Below are positions 21,501 to 32,180 of a DNA stretch of 64,000 nt, in pieces. Every line of letters starts with the position of its first letter. The first letter of the stretch is position 1. Below the pieces are notes generated by a model, which saw only the letters and a program-made list of their open reading frames with translations, did no database searches and was not told where the DNA came from. This DNA is from Coleophoma eucalyptorum (Eukaryota; Ascomycota; Leotiomycetes; Helotiales; Dermateaceae). A program made the translations under genes and the position numbers. The stretch is from assembly GCA_026120035.1 (NCBI GenBank), contig JALRME010000050.1, positions 62,001 to 126,000 of the forward strand, in the 5' to 3' direction.

Positions 21501-23180
21501 GTCGTATCAGCCTCCTATGACGAGACTATCAAGATCTGGGACGCCGCCTCTGGCTCCTGCCAACAGACGCTCGAGGGCCATACCGGATCTATCAGCTCTA
21601 TAGCTTTCTCATATGACTCTAAGCTGGTCGTATCAGGCTCCGATGACCGTACTATCAAGATCTGGGACGCCGCCTCTGGCTCCTGCCAACAGACACTCGA
21701 GGGCCATACCGGAGAGGTCAACTCTGTAGCTTTCTCACACGACTCTAAGCTGGTCGTATCAGGCTCCTATGACCAGACTATCAAGATCTGGGACGCCGCC
21801 TCTGGCTCCTGCCAACAGACGCTCGAGGGCCATACCAGAAAGGTCAGCTCTGTGGCTTTCTCACATGACTCTAAGCTGGTCGTATCAGCCTCCTATGACG
21901 AGACTATCAAGATCTGGGACGCCGCCTCTGGCTCCTGCCAACAGACGCTCGAGGGCCATACCGGATCTATCAGCTCTATAGCTTTCTCATATGACTCTAA
22001 GCTGGTCGTATCAGGCTCCGATGACGAGACTATCAAGATCTGGGACGCCGCCTCTGGCTCCTGCCAACAGACGCTCGAGGGCCATACCGGATATATCAGC
22101 TCTATAGCTTTCTCACATGACTCTAAGCTGGTCGTATCAGTCTCCGATGACGAGACTATCAAGATCTGGGACGCCGCCTCTGGCTCCTGCCAACAGACGC
22201 TCGAGGGCCATACCAGAAAGGTCAACTCTATAGCTTTCTTACACGACTCTAAGCTGGTCGTATCAGCCTCCGATGACCAGACTATCAAGATCTGGGACGC
22301 CGCCTCTGGCTCCTGCCAACAGACGCTCGAGGGCCATACCGGAGAGGTCAACTCTGTGGCTTTCTCACACGACTCTAAGCTGGTCGTATCAGCCTCCTAT
22401 GACCGTACTATCAAGATCTGGGACGCCGCCTCTGGCTCCTGCCAACAGACACTCGAGGGCCATACCGGAGAGGTCAACTCTGTAGCTTTCTCACATGACT
22501 CTAAGCTGGTCGTATCAGCCTCCATCGACGAGACTATCAAGATCTGGGACGCCACCTCTGGCTCCTGCCAACAGACGCTCGAGGGCCATACCGGATATAT
22601 CAGCTCTATAGCTTTCTCACATGACCCTAAGCTGGTCGTATCAGGCTCTGGTGACGAGACTATCAAGATCTGGGACGCCGCCTCTGGCTCCTGCCAACAG
22701 ACGCTCGAGGGCCATACCGGAGAGGTCAACTTTGTAGCTTTCTCACACGACTCTAAGCTGGTCGTATCAGCCTCCTATGACCGTACTATCAAGATCTGGG
22801 ACGCCGCCTCTGGCTCCTGCCACGAGACAGCTCAATTTACCAATATCCAGAGCCTATCATTTGATAGTATAGATTCTACTCTTATTACAAATATAGGCCG
22901 TATCAAGGTGAATAGAACTAGACCCTATTTTATTTCTCAGCCGGTCCAAGTGCCTGAAGAAGTTCAAGAGGAAAGAAATAAAGTCAATCGTCAAAATGTA
23001 ACTATAAACGGATCATGGGTGATGTGGAACTTACAGAACTTACTCTGGTTGCCACCTGATTTCCGGAGTTCCTGGTCTATTGTTTCACCGTGCGGGTCAA
23101 TAGTTGTCATTGCCTGTAATAATGGGAAGGTTTTAATGATTGGATTTTCTATTGATAAGCTTAATAGCCTTACTTCATAA
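18548..23180 (+). CDS. NLR-type protein: RelA/SpoT-like - NACHT - WD40 repeats
   Basis: Three exons (18548-18700, 18763-21048, 21096-23180) join in phase to 1507 aa. Both introns have TACTAAT branch sites. A short N-terminal exon carries a basic PPAKRLRSR patch. At about aa 90-265 lies a RelA/SpoT nucleotidyltransferase-like domain: RAKDPKS (R101, K103, S107), DLIGVRI (D134, G137, R139), GYDAQH (Y188, H192) and IEIQ (E211, Q213) with SLEHDILYK. The Arg usual after EIQ is Met215. NACHT follows: Walker [10 protein letters not shown] (K353), Walker [11 protein letters not shown], and RVFLTSRPE. Twelve near-identical WD40 units span about aa 886-1390, then a family-typical tail ([12 protein letters not shown]). 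The expected role is a cytosolic receptor whose effector may make or transfer a pyrophosphorylated nucleotide; that activity is inferred. Confidence 0.9.
18701..18762 (+). other. Intron 1 of RelA/SpoT-NACHT-WD40 gene
   Basis: GTGGGT donor, TACTAAT branch site and GGTAG acceptor immediately before an ATG. It is in phase with the upstream 51-codon exon. If transcription starts later, the ATG at 18763 could serve as an alternative start. Confidence 0.6.
21049..21095 (+). other. Intron 2 of RelA/SpoT-NACHT-WD40 gene
   Basis: 47 bases, GTAAGC donor, TACTAATA branch site and ATTAG acceptor. Removing it links the NACHT exon to the WD40 exon through the family-typical segment [13 protein letters not shown]. 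Confidence 0.8.
21314..22826 (+). repeat. Twelve tandem 126-base WD40-coding repeats
   Basis: In-phase 42-codon units (TLEGHT...[13 protein letters not shown]), nearly identical at DNA level. Variation is concentrated after GHT (RRVNSV, GSISSI, GEVNSV, RKVSSV, GYISSI) and at SxSxDx (SASYDE, SGSDDR, SGSYDQ, SVSDDE, SASIDE, SGSGDE). Regular spacing and antisense reading frames are by-products of the repeat. Confidence 0.95.
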
Positions 23181-24014
23181 TAAAGGAGCCTTTTAGATAA
23201 CTTATAAGTAATGTATTTCTGAACTGAACTGCAAAAAGGTGGGGGGAATTCTATGCGTTCATGATTTCAGTCTGGATTTGCTTCCTCTTTTTCTTTTTAA
23301 ATATTCGAGAAATCAACAGAGCTTATGGAAGGAGCTACGAGGAAATCTACGATCTATACAGTGTTCAGGTCATAGGGTTCTATGTAGAAGATACTCGCTG
23401 TATGATTGATAGATAAAGTCCACTTCTTTCCTTGAATATTGAGAAAATCAGTGTATCACGCTTCGAAGGTCCTCAAGTCTGTCGAACAATGAGGTGTCAC
23501 TAGGTGTACCCAACTCTCCGTAACCTGCATTTTAGTACATCCGTATTACTTCTGGCTCTGTTTCCAGCTCACAATTATCTTATTTACTTTCAAGGTGCAG
23601 TATTTGGACCAGAGGCTTCGGTATTGAACGGAAATAAGCCACTTACAGTCTACGTGACGGTCATGTGCCTCTTCGTGAACGCCCTCTCTGTTGCATGCTG
23701 TATGAAGAGGTGAAATGATCCTTACTGACTGTGTTTATACCTCCTCGATGCCGTCGTTCAACCTGGCCGCAATAAGCTGCTATAAAGAATTGTAACATAA
23801 TCGAGAACACCGGGAAACTCAAAGGGTTGCTTTATAAAGGAAGGCCTGACTATCTAGGAAACATAGGGACCTTTTGGCAGTATATGAGGACAGAAAGATG
23901 AAAGATTAAGATGCCGAATGGGAATATCTAGAATCGATCCTCCAAGAAAAAAACCATATGTGTTAATTTCGGTATAAGCACTTTTTCAAAACCTAGCAAG
24001 GACATGCAATATCG
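23181..24014. other. Intergenic region
   Basis: No supported gene. A 69-codon frame at 23504-23713 lacks an ATG at its start and has no motif. Confidence 0.45.
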
Positions 24015-24785
24015 CTATACAGGGTTTATGATGCCCACCACCTCTTGCCACGATGTACTGCCCTTTGCAGCACTACTACTTGAATCAATCTCCGATTCGT
24101 TCTCAGTCGGCGGGGCTGTGATAAATTTTAGCTGCAGCCTTGATAAACTCTAAGTAGGTCGATGATTCTCACCTCTACGGCCCTTCATCCTCGAATTCTG
24201 CTTGTTCCGTAGATGCTCCTTCCGCATCCAATCCAAAATCTCTGGGTGGCTTTCCATCCAACCGCCTTCCATCGCCCACAGAGGCATCTCCCCTTTCTTT
24301 GCATCATTCCTGGCGGTTTGCCTCGACCTCTGTTTGAATTCCTTGTCAATCCGAGCCTCGATTTCAGGGTTGCTAAGATCCTTCCCAGAAAATTCTGGCA
24401 GGGCTAGAACCTCTTCAAAGATCGCATATCGCGCTTTCTAGGGGGAGATCAACCTATGCAAGGACCTTGCAGAGTGATATTGTTGACGTACGAGGAAAAA
24501 TCTCCAAGACCCATCGTGATTCCACCTTTCTTGCCCACTGGCTGAGAACAAGGCTGCCTTGACATCACCTACCCTCGCAGCAGATGGGTTTATCCGATCA
24601 TTAAGGCCTGCCATTTTTACCTCAAGAGATGGGTTAAAAAACGTATTGCTGGTAAGAAAGGCAATTCTAAAGGTTGTCAGCAGTCGCGTCGTTGAGGACG
24701 CGGAGGTTCAGAAGTGTTAGCCCATGACAATAAACAGACAGCCCAGCCTAGAAATGATGCCTTACCTTTCGGCAGACATATTCAT
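24015..24785 (-). CDS. Four-exon gene of unknown function (186 aa)
   Basis: Reconstructed from splice sites: exons 24785-24766, 24666-24492, 24437-24173 and 24115-24015. Introns are 24667-24765 (GTAAGG, branch GCTAACAC, TTTAG), 24438-24491 (GTACGT...CCTAG) and 24116-24172 (GTGAGA...CACAG). All phases agree. The protein starts MNMSAERIAFLTSNTFFNP, has a charged helical middle (NPEIEARIDKEFKQRSRQ, then MPLWAMEGGWMESHPEILDW, a Trp-rich segment) and a basic stretch (KGRR). It ends in an acidic Ser-rich tail, EIDSSSSAAKGSTSWQEVVG. There is no signal peptide or membrane segment. I do not recognise the family. Each intron removes an in-frame stop or an alternative end, which supports the model. Exon 1 is the least certain part. 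Confidence 0.6.
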
Positions 24786-25893
24786 CCGCGCTTAGAGTCG
24801 GCTTCGTCAATCTTCAGGCATCCCATGTCCCCGGTGCCACACACGTCGTCACAAGGGCCAGCAACATAATAGTAAACACTGGCAAAGCCGCTCGCTCTGG
24901 GATTTGACTCGACAGAAGTTGGCTTTCCTGGAACTCCTCTTGCCTCAATCACTCACGTATACCTAAGGGTCACTTTAATTGGAATGAGAATCTTCAGCAG
25001 CCTACGATACATACTCTTTGAGACATGGCACAAGTTGAGGAAATCACTGTATTTTACCTTGGCGCCTACTGAAACCGCGAGGCTCGCCCAAGGTAGTTGT
25101 AGGCGGAGGTTTGCTTTAGTTGTGTCTGTACCATCTGCTCTTCACCCTCTAATTTCTACGAAACAAGTGATGAAAGATGCAACGAAATCTAAAGCGTATA
25201 CGCTTCTTTAAAAAAAATGGACGGATAATTATATACACATCCAATATGGCGAGGTATCTATTATGCGGTGAGAAATGATAGGTACTTTGACTTTAAGCAT
25301 CTTAAACTCTGTGTACACCTCAATACCTCTATTTGTTTTTATACAAGTCTTATTCTATGGTCGCTCTATCAAACAATCCGATTATGTTCGCATCGTTGCC
25401 TCGGGTCTGATTTGCAGAAAGTCTCCTGTCATAGCGCAACAAAGTCCCTGAACTACAGCCTCAACATCAATCTCTTATTACTTCCGATACCCAACAAGAG
25501 TTTTATACCAAAGTTAATGCCGTGCTAGCATGCTGTAAATCGTCATCAGCCTTGGGCTGCTATGGAACTCAAATTTATAGAGTCGCAACGCGGGTCGGTA
25601 CATCTTATCAAAGCAACTAACGACTTTTGATTAGTGCAAAGCGGCCTGTCAACGTCCCATTGTATATGTTGGGTGAGAGATTATCATAAATAAGGTCTTG
25701 TCCATTCTTAGGCAAAAGCTCACTCGTATAGAGCTTAACAACGGCATCTGCTTTACCAAATCTTAGGCCCTCTACAGCAACCGAATATATCTATTTATGT
25801 TTAAAGGTAACTTAAGTTGAATCACTTGAATTTTATCGGATATGTGAAGAAAAGAAGTATGATAGATTAGATATTCGCTGTAGAACTACGCGG
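24786..25893. other. Intergenic region with a short cysteine-containing frame
   Basis: Just upstream of the 186-aa gene, the minus strand between about 24930 and 24783 reads GVPGKPTSVESNPRASGFAS, YYYVAGPCDDVCGTGDMGCL, ending at a TGA that overlaps the neighbour's first ATG. It looks protein-like but no start or upstream exon could be placed. The remainder to 25893 shows nothing. Confidence 0.35.
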
Positions 25894-28800
25894 TCAACGA
25901 CTTGGTATTATTCCAAGCTTTTGAAACAGCCTGTGCCGTTTTGTTTTTACAGTAATTTCTTTAACACCTGGATCCGGTGGTCCTTGTAAATCGTCCACAG
26001 CCTCGTCAGCCCCTACTGGAGTTTTATTCTCTACCACGGTATCTAAAGCACTGAGTTTGTCTCGCAAAGCCTGAGATTCAAGGTGATCGGGCCCGAAGAC
26101 TTTCTCATACCCGATTAAGGTCTTTGAATACATAATCCTAGCTTTTACAATATTAGCCTGGGTTTCGAACAGAGAGCCTAGATTGCTGATCGTGTTTAAC
26201 GCTGGGATATAAGTGATGATATTCTCTAAACCTAGTGCCTTTTCGTAGCCTTGTAGCGCCTGCTGGTACATCTGCTCGGCCTCGACTGGCTTGCCCTGGT
26301 AGGCGTAGAGGTTCCCTAGGTTATTGACTGTGTCAAGGGTCGACGTGTGCTCTAGACCTAATGCCTTCTCCTTGCCTTGTAACGCTCGTTGGTACATCTG
26401 CTCGGCCTCGATTAGCTTGCCCTGGTCGGCGTAGATGACCCCTAGGTTATTGATTGTGTCAAGGGTCGACGTGTGCTCCAGACCCCGTGCCTTCTCGTTG
26501 CCTTGTAACGCTCGCTGGTACATCTGCTCGGCCTCAACTAGCTTGCCCTGATTGGCGTAGAGGTTCCCTAGGTTATTGACTGTGCTAAGCGTCGACGTAT
26601 GCTCCAGACCCCATGCCTTCTCGTAGCCTTGTAGTGCTCGTTGGTACATCTGCTCAGCCTCGACTAGCTTGCCTAGGTCCTTGTAGATGACCCCTAGGTT
26701 ATTGACTGTGTCAAGGGTGGACGTGTGCTCCGTACCCCATGCCTTCTCCTTGCCTTGTAACGCTCGTTGGCACATCTGCTCGGCCTCAACTAACTTGCCC
26801 TGGTAGGCGTAGAGGTTCCCTAAGTTATTGACTATGCTAAGTGTTGATGTATGCTCTGCACCCCATGCCTTCTCGTAGCCTTGTAGAGCCCGCTGGTACA
26901 TCTGCTCAGCCTCGATTAGCTTGCCTAGGTCGGCGTAGAGGAGACCTAGGTTATTGACTGTGTTAAGCGTCAACGTATGCTCTGGACCCCATGCCTTCTC
27001 CTTGCCTTGTAACGCCCGCTGGTACATCTGCTCGGCCTTGACTAGCTTACCCTGGTAGGCGTAGAGGTTCCCTAGGTTATTGACAGTGGTAAGCGTCGAC
27101 GTGTGCTCCGTACCCCATGCCTTCTCCTTGCCTTGCAACGCTCGTTGGTACATCTGCTCGGCCTCGACTAGCTTGCCCTGGTCGGAGTAGAGGAGACCTA
27201 GGTTGTTAAATATATCAAGCGTCGATGTGTGCTCCAGACCTAATGCCTTCTCCTTGCCTTGTAACGCTCGTTGGTACATCTGCTCAGCCTCGACTAGCTT
27301 GCCCTGGTCGGCGTAAAGGAGACCTAGGTTATTAACTATATCAAGCGTCGATGTGTGCTCCAGACCTAATGCCTTCTCGTAGCCTTGTAGCGCCCGCTGG
27401 TACATCTGCTCAGCCTTGACTAGCTTGCACTGGTCGGCATAGAGGAGACCTAATATATGACATTCCCATTCAGCATCATTGTCCGGAACCAAGTTGTTAA
27501 GAATCATATATGAACATCTGATTGCATGCTGGAGAAGCCGTCGTTGTGTCAGCCACGGCCGAAAACTCTGCTCTCCGGGGGCATGGGATCCGATAAACTT
27601 GATAGCTAGCCTAGCGAGTCTATGATCCCACACTTGGTTTAGAACGTGAATTGTCCATGAGTGAACGCACGCATGAATGCTATACCCGCGTGACTCGATC
27701 GAATCTTGCGAAGACATGTCTACTTCTACTAGCCCATAGCTACTTAAAACCCGCACTGCCTCATGGAAGCTTATTTCGTCCTTTGTCAGTTCTTGTACCC
27801 AGTCTGGGTCGTCCGAGTCACTATGCTGGAGAAGCTCTAACCAGATATCCTGATTATCGAAGTACGCCCAGAAGCAAAGAAGCTTAGCGGAGAGTGCATT
27901 TTGCTGTTGGACATGGTCGTATGATATTTGCCACGTAGAGTAAAGTGTTCGGTCCTCATACGTGTCCAGTTCTGGACTCGATTTTTGGAGTTGCACCCAC
28001 GACTGCTTGTATAAACGCAAATAGTCCGAAACACTTACCGCTACTTGATCGAGATACGCTCCAGCAGTAGTGAGTGCAAGAGGCAGTCCATCTAACAATC
28101 CAGCAAGCGTAGTAGCATCGGGATCTGGTATTAAATATTAGATATATATCATGGAAATATAGAGTGTTCTTACCACTACTTAGTCCTTCCCGGTTCGAAA
28201 TGTTTGACAAAATCTTAAGACTATCTTGTATATCGTGGAGCTTACGAATCTGGATTGATTTACCAATTTTAACTCGTGACGACCGCGTAGTTATAATAAT
28301 TGATCCTTGGTGTGATTCGGGGAGGAAATTTCGAATATCTATAGCTATAGGGTCCAAGTTTTCAGGTAATTTGGGATTGTCGTAATTGTCGAAAATCATC
28401 AGCCATCGCGTATTGTTTGGCCGACTAAGCCACATTTTAACAGCATCAATTACCTCGTCGAGGCTTTCATTTGTATCCACGTTGTTAAGGCCAAGAGCCG
28501 AGGGGTGTTCTCGTAATATCTGCTTAGCTACTCTAGCAAAGCTCTCCTTTAGAGAATCCTCGTCTTTGATGTTTAGCCAGAATATGGCCGAGTAGCTATT
28601 CTTGTGCCGCTTTGCATATGTAATACTAAGTTGTGTCTTGCCAATTCCCCCGAGACCGTGGAGAACAACTGTTCGGCGGGAGCCGTCTCCGTTGAGTTTC
28701 CTATGTATATCCACGAGCTCTGTATCTCTGCCTACGTATTGTTCGACATCGTGAACATTGGAGAGACTAAAAGTTATTGAGAAGTCCTCGCGCTTGAGCC

Positions 28801-29614
28801 CTAATCTAATAAGTACCTTTTTAAATACACTTCACCTTTACTTTTAATAGATACTTATGACAAGAGAGAACAAGTTACCTTTTGAAGCTTTATCAATCTC
28901 CGTTTGAAGTCGGCTCAAAGCCTTATCCTTCCCTTCACTGTAGATAAGCGGCATTTTGACGTCAAAAATACCTAGTAGCGAGTATGCAATGTCTTCTTGG
29001 CGATAAGTCTCACGGTTTGCTGCCCATGATAATCGTTCAGTGACGCTGAAATCGGACAACGGGCTCCCTTGAAGAGCACCGATTGGAATTCCGGTTATGT
29101 CGCAGATATGTCGTTCTAAGGATGCCTTACTACCTAGTAGTTCCCCTTCTTTTGAGAAGAACTCCACTGATGCCGGTGCAATAAGCTCTTGCAGAGTCCA
29201 GCCTCGAGTGAACCATTCGCTTTTCCGAAATGTCGATTCCCAGGGCTTGTTAGAGCCCTCGGCCGAATCGCAGCGAGGCCGCGAAACATCTGGCAAATAA
29301 ACATAGCAGTGGGTTGCATGCTGGTACCAGTGAAACATCGAGTTGATAGCTTCCTGAAGCTCTGTGCTACTGGATTTGTCGATACAGCAGGTGTCCACCC
29401 AAAAATATTGCAAGCCGTTACGCTTAGCTTGTTCGCCACAGAACCGTATCTTGCTATAGCCAACCTTGCTCTTGCCCGTACCGTCTATCAGATCTTCGAA
29501 AGTAACCTCCTCCGCCCCCCATCTGTGCGAAAGTATAGCGTACTTGGGTATATCGCTTTCAAAGAACTCGGCCAGGCTTAAATCGTTGTCGTTGTTATAG
29601 TATAGCAGTCGCAT
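25894..29614 (-). CDS. NLR-type protein: HET - NB-ARC - tetratricopeptide repeats (second copy)
   Basis: Three exons (29614-28879, 28800-28174, 28124-25894) join in phase to 1197 aa. The introns are 28801-28878 and 28125-28173. The HET domain is intact (IPKYAILSHRWGAEEVTFED, YFWVDTCCIDK, FTRGWTLQELIAP, EDIAYSLLGIFDV) and closely parallels the 11914-15409 gene. NB-ARC shows Walker A GLGGIGKTQLS, Walker B WLMIFDNYDN, GSIIITTRSS and the GLPLAL motif of the winged-helix junction. About 11 TPR units follow (LGNLYAYQGKLVEAEQMYQRALQGKEKAWG-type), then a divergent cap and a basic C terminus. The TPR consensus (GLEHTSTLDTVNN) differs from that of the first copy, so the repeat arrays expanded independently while the HET/NB-ARC parts stayed similar. 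Confidence 0.92.
26075..27460 (-). repeat. About eleven tandem 126-base TPR-coding repeats
   Basis: In-phase 42-codon units within the second HET-NB-ARC-TPR gene. They are less homogeneous than the array at 12006-13264. Variable residues lie at YADQ/YAYQ/YKDL/YANQ and around the (W/L)G(L/T/P/A)EHT motif. Confidence 0.85.
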
Positions 29615-31065
29615 TATTCAACGAGGTTCGGGGGATCGCAAAACGGAGGTTATCGGTAATGATCGAGCTGTAGAGTCGGCATAGATGCGAAGTGAAGTGA
29701 AGATTTGCGCGAAGCTATCGGGTTGAGGCTGCGCACTCAGCTGAGCGGCAGTATGCTGGTACCACAGTAAGCGCGCATGACCGGCCCATCGCTCCAGCTC
29801 ACCGCAGAACTTCTGCATATCATAGTTGGCAGACGATAGGCAAACGATACGCTTAATTAAGCTATGGTTTGTCTAATCGCTAAGGCGGAAGCTGAAGGCA
29901 CGGAGAAGTGGATGACAGAAATCTAGGGGATCCAGAATCTACGTCCGATTACCTGTTTGGTGTCCGAGCTCCCACTTGGAATTTTCGGATCTCTAACCTT
30001 ACAACTTGGGCAAATATTTATCCTCAGTCCAGCGCTTAATTGCGTCATCAGATGCTGGAAAGACGGCCACACTTCAGATAAATTCACTATAAGTTACAGG
30101 TTGATGTAGAAATAATACGGCTAGGGTGATTTTAAGAAGACATTATATTATCACGATAAAGCTACACCTTGGTGTATTGTGTGCCTCCCTTTAACCCGGA
30201 TAAGCTCAGCTTATGGGTTTCCCAGTGCTCTATATCTTTAAAGTTTGGAACTCTATTCAGCCTTAATAGGGCCTTCGCATTATTAGCCCGAAATGTGGAA
30301 ACATGCCGATGCCTAGGATAGAGTAAATGGGAATAGCTAAACCGGCTTTCGGTGCCATCGACAGGACCATCGACAGAAGGACCAAGACCGTAGAAGTTTC
30401 TCACTGGCAGCCATACCATGTGGGAAAATGGCCATATACTTGCGAGGGGGAGACCTGGTGGAGAGACTTAGGACCCTAAACAAGGGATCCATCCCGGCAA
30501 GGTGGGGGTTCTCGCTACCTAGGAACGGACAGACGTTAGCTCATCCCATTGAAACTTAATCAATTGTTAACGATAAGCGACTACGTACTGGGAAATACGA
30601 CTGATCACGGCGAGGTCAGGATATGATGCCAATCTCGCGCCAAGCTGTAGCAACCTTTACACTCGGTTTGTATCGTATGAGCTCCGAGCAAAATATTTCT
30701 ATAATCTATTCACGGGTTTCTTGATTCTTTAAACTTGGCTTCGACATTCTGAGAACCCAGCTTCTAGATTATGTTTCCATTGCAAGCATAGACCTCAGCG
30801 AGGAAACAATAATGTTTTGGAACGGAAGGGGTTCCAGAGATTACACAACATCCCAACTCCTAGTTCCCAAGAGCTTACAGTCGTTTTTGATGTCATAAGG
30901 CCAGCCGTTGGCATTCGCTTGTCGATGATGAGGGGAAGGGGAAAGATTGCTTCGGGACGGGAGAGCTCGTGCAGTCTGGTTTCGCCAACTTCATGACTAT
31001 CCATATTACACGTCCTTCAATACTTAGCACTGACATTTCGTGGTTGCTTGCTTCACTTAGCCGGA
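29615..31065. other. Intergenic region between divergent NLR genes
   Basis: This holds the presumed promoters of both neighbours. A minus-strand ATG frame (30419-30162, 85 codons) has a fairly protein-like composition but no motif; it may be a relic. Confidence 0.4.
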
Positions 31066-32155
31066 ATGCGCAAACGCGATCGCCTGGTGCCAAAGGCTTT
31101 TCGGCCAAAGTCCGCGACATCCAATGCCACCCCAGCCTCGTCTTGCGTGGTTCAACCAGCATCGCAAGTAGCAGCCACTCAGAGTACCACTACTCCTACA
31201 GCAGCTTCTAGAAATCGACCCCTTGAGCTTGCTATACAGAAGTACCTGGAAAAGATTCCCGATGTGGAGAAAGAAGCCTTTCGTGATGCTGCGAGGAACC
31301 TCCATGAAGATAACTTAGTCTCAAAGGTTCGAGAATACGACGAGGCACATAATCGAAGCTCGGCTTTCCGACCTCAAGCTGAACGCCTTTTCAACTTTCT
31401 CGGCGTACTGAATCGATTCATGGGCGGCATCGCTATTGGCATACAAGCGTCTCCGGAGATATCGTCCCTTGTGGTCGGCGCGGTCCGGATTGTCATCGAT
31501 CTAGCAATTGACTTTGTGCAATTCTTCAGCAAATTGAGCGGCATGCTGTACCAATTTGAAGATTATCTGGGACCTCTAGCCCATTACGCAAACGCCTCAG
31601 AAGACTCTGTACTGCTGCAGGAAACCATCGCAAATGTCTACGTAAATCTGCTCAAGTTCTGCCAGGAATCGCGCTGTGTCTTTATCGACACAAATGGCAA
31701 TTGCCGAAATGGACCTCGTGGAGATTGTTCTTGCGACAACAATGGGAGCCTTTTGAGACCGGATTTGGTCCTATCAGAACAGATATGCAGCATCATCTTA
31801 ACGTTTTGCTCCACGCTAGCCAAGCACAGCAGCTAAATGATACTCAAGAAGCTAGGCTCCGAGACAAAAGTAAGCTTGTAGATCCCGCAAGGTTTGTCCG
31901 TGAGTAGAAATTGTGTGATTAATATCATCATAGTGGAAGAAAGGGAAAGGTTCCTTCATTGGATATCTACGGTCGATTTTGAAAAAGTTCACGATGCAGT
32001 TTATGCACAAAAACATGAAGGTACAGGTGACTGGTTAATTCAGAAGAAGGAGTTCCAATCTTGGTTCAACAAATCAGAGTCATCATTACTATGGTGTTAT
32101 GGAAAACGTAAGTACAACCTAAGACGATATATGAAAACAAGCTTATAAGAAGCAG

Positions 32156-32180
32156 CTGGTGCTGGAAATTCAGTACTTGC
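32156..32180 (+). other. 25-base microexon encoding the P-loop
   Basis: It is flanked by introns 32108-32155 and 32181-32228. It supplies PGAGNSVLA of the Walker A motif and is only recoverable by phase-aware joining. Confidence 0.65.

Noticed and set aside
21361..22729. Repetitive frames on both strands within the WD40 array, and the CRISPR-like regular spacing
   Set aside because: The period is exactly 126 bases and in phase with WD40 codons. There is no spacer/repeat alternation, and CRISPR is not expected in a fungus.
31701..31907. Independent small gene beginning PKWTSWRLFL
   Set aside because: It continues the DUF7708-like domain of the upstream frame after a one-base shift and ends at an intron, so it is part of the broken NACHT-ankyrin gene.
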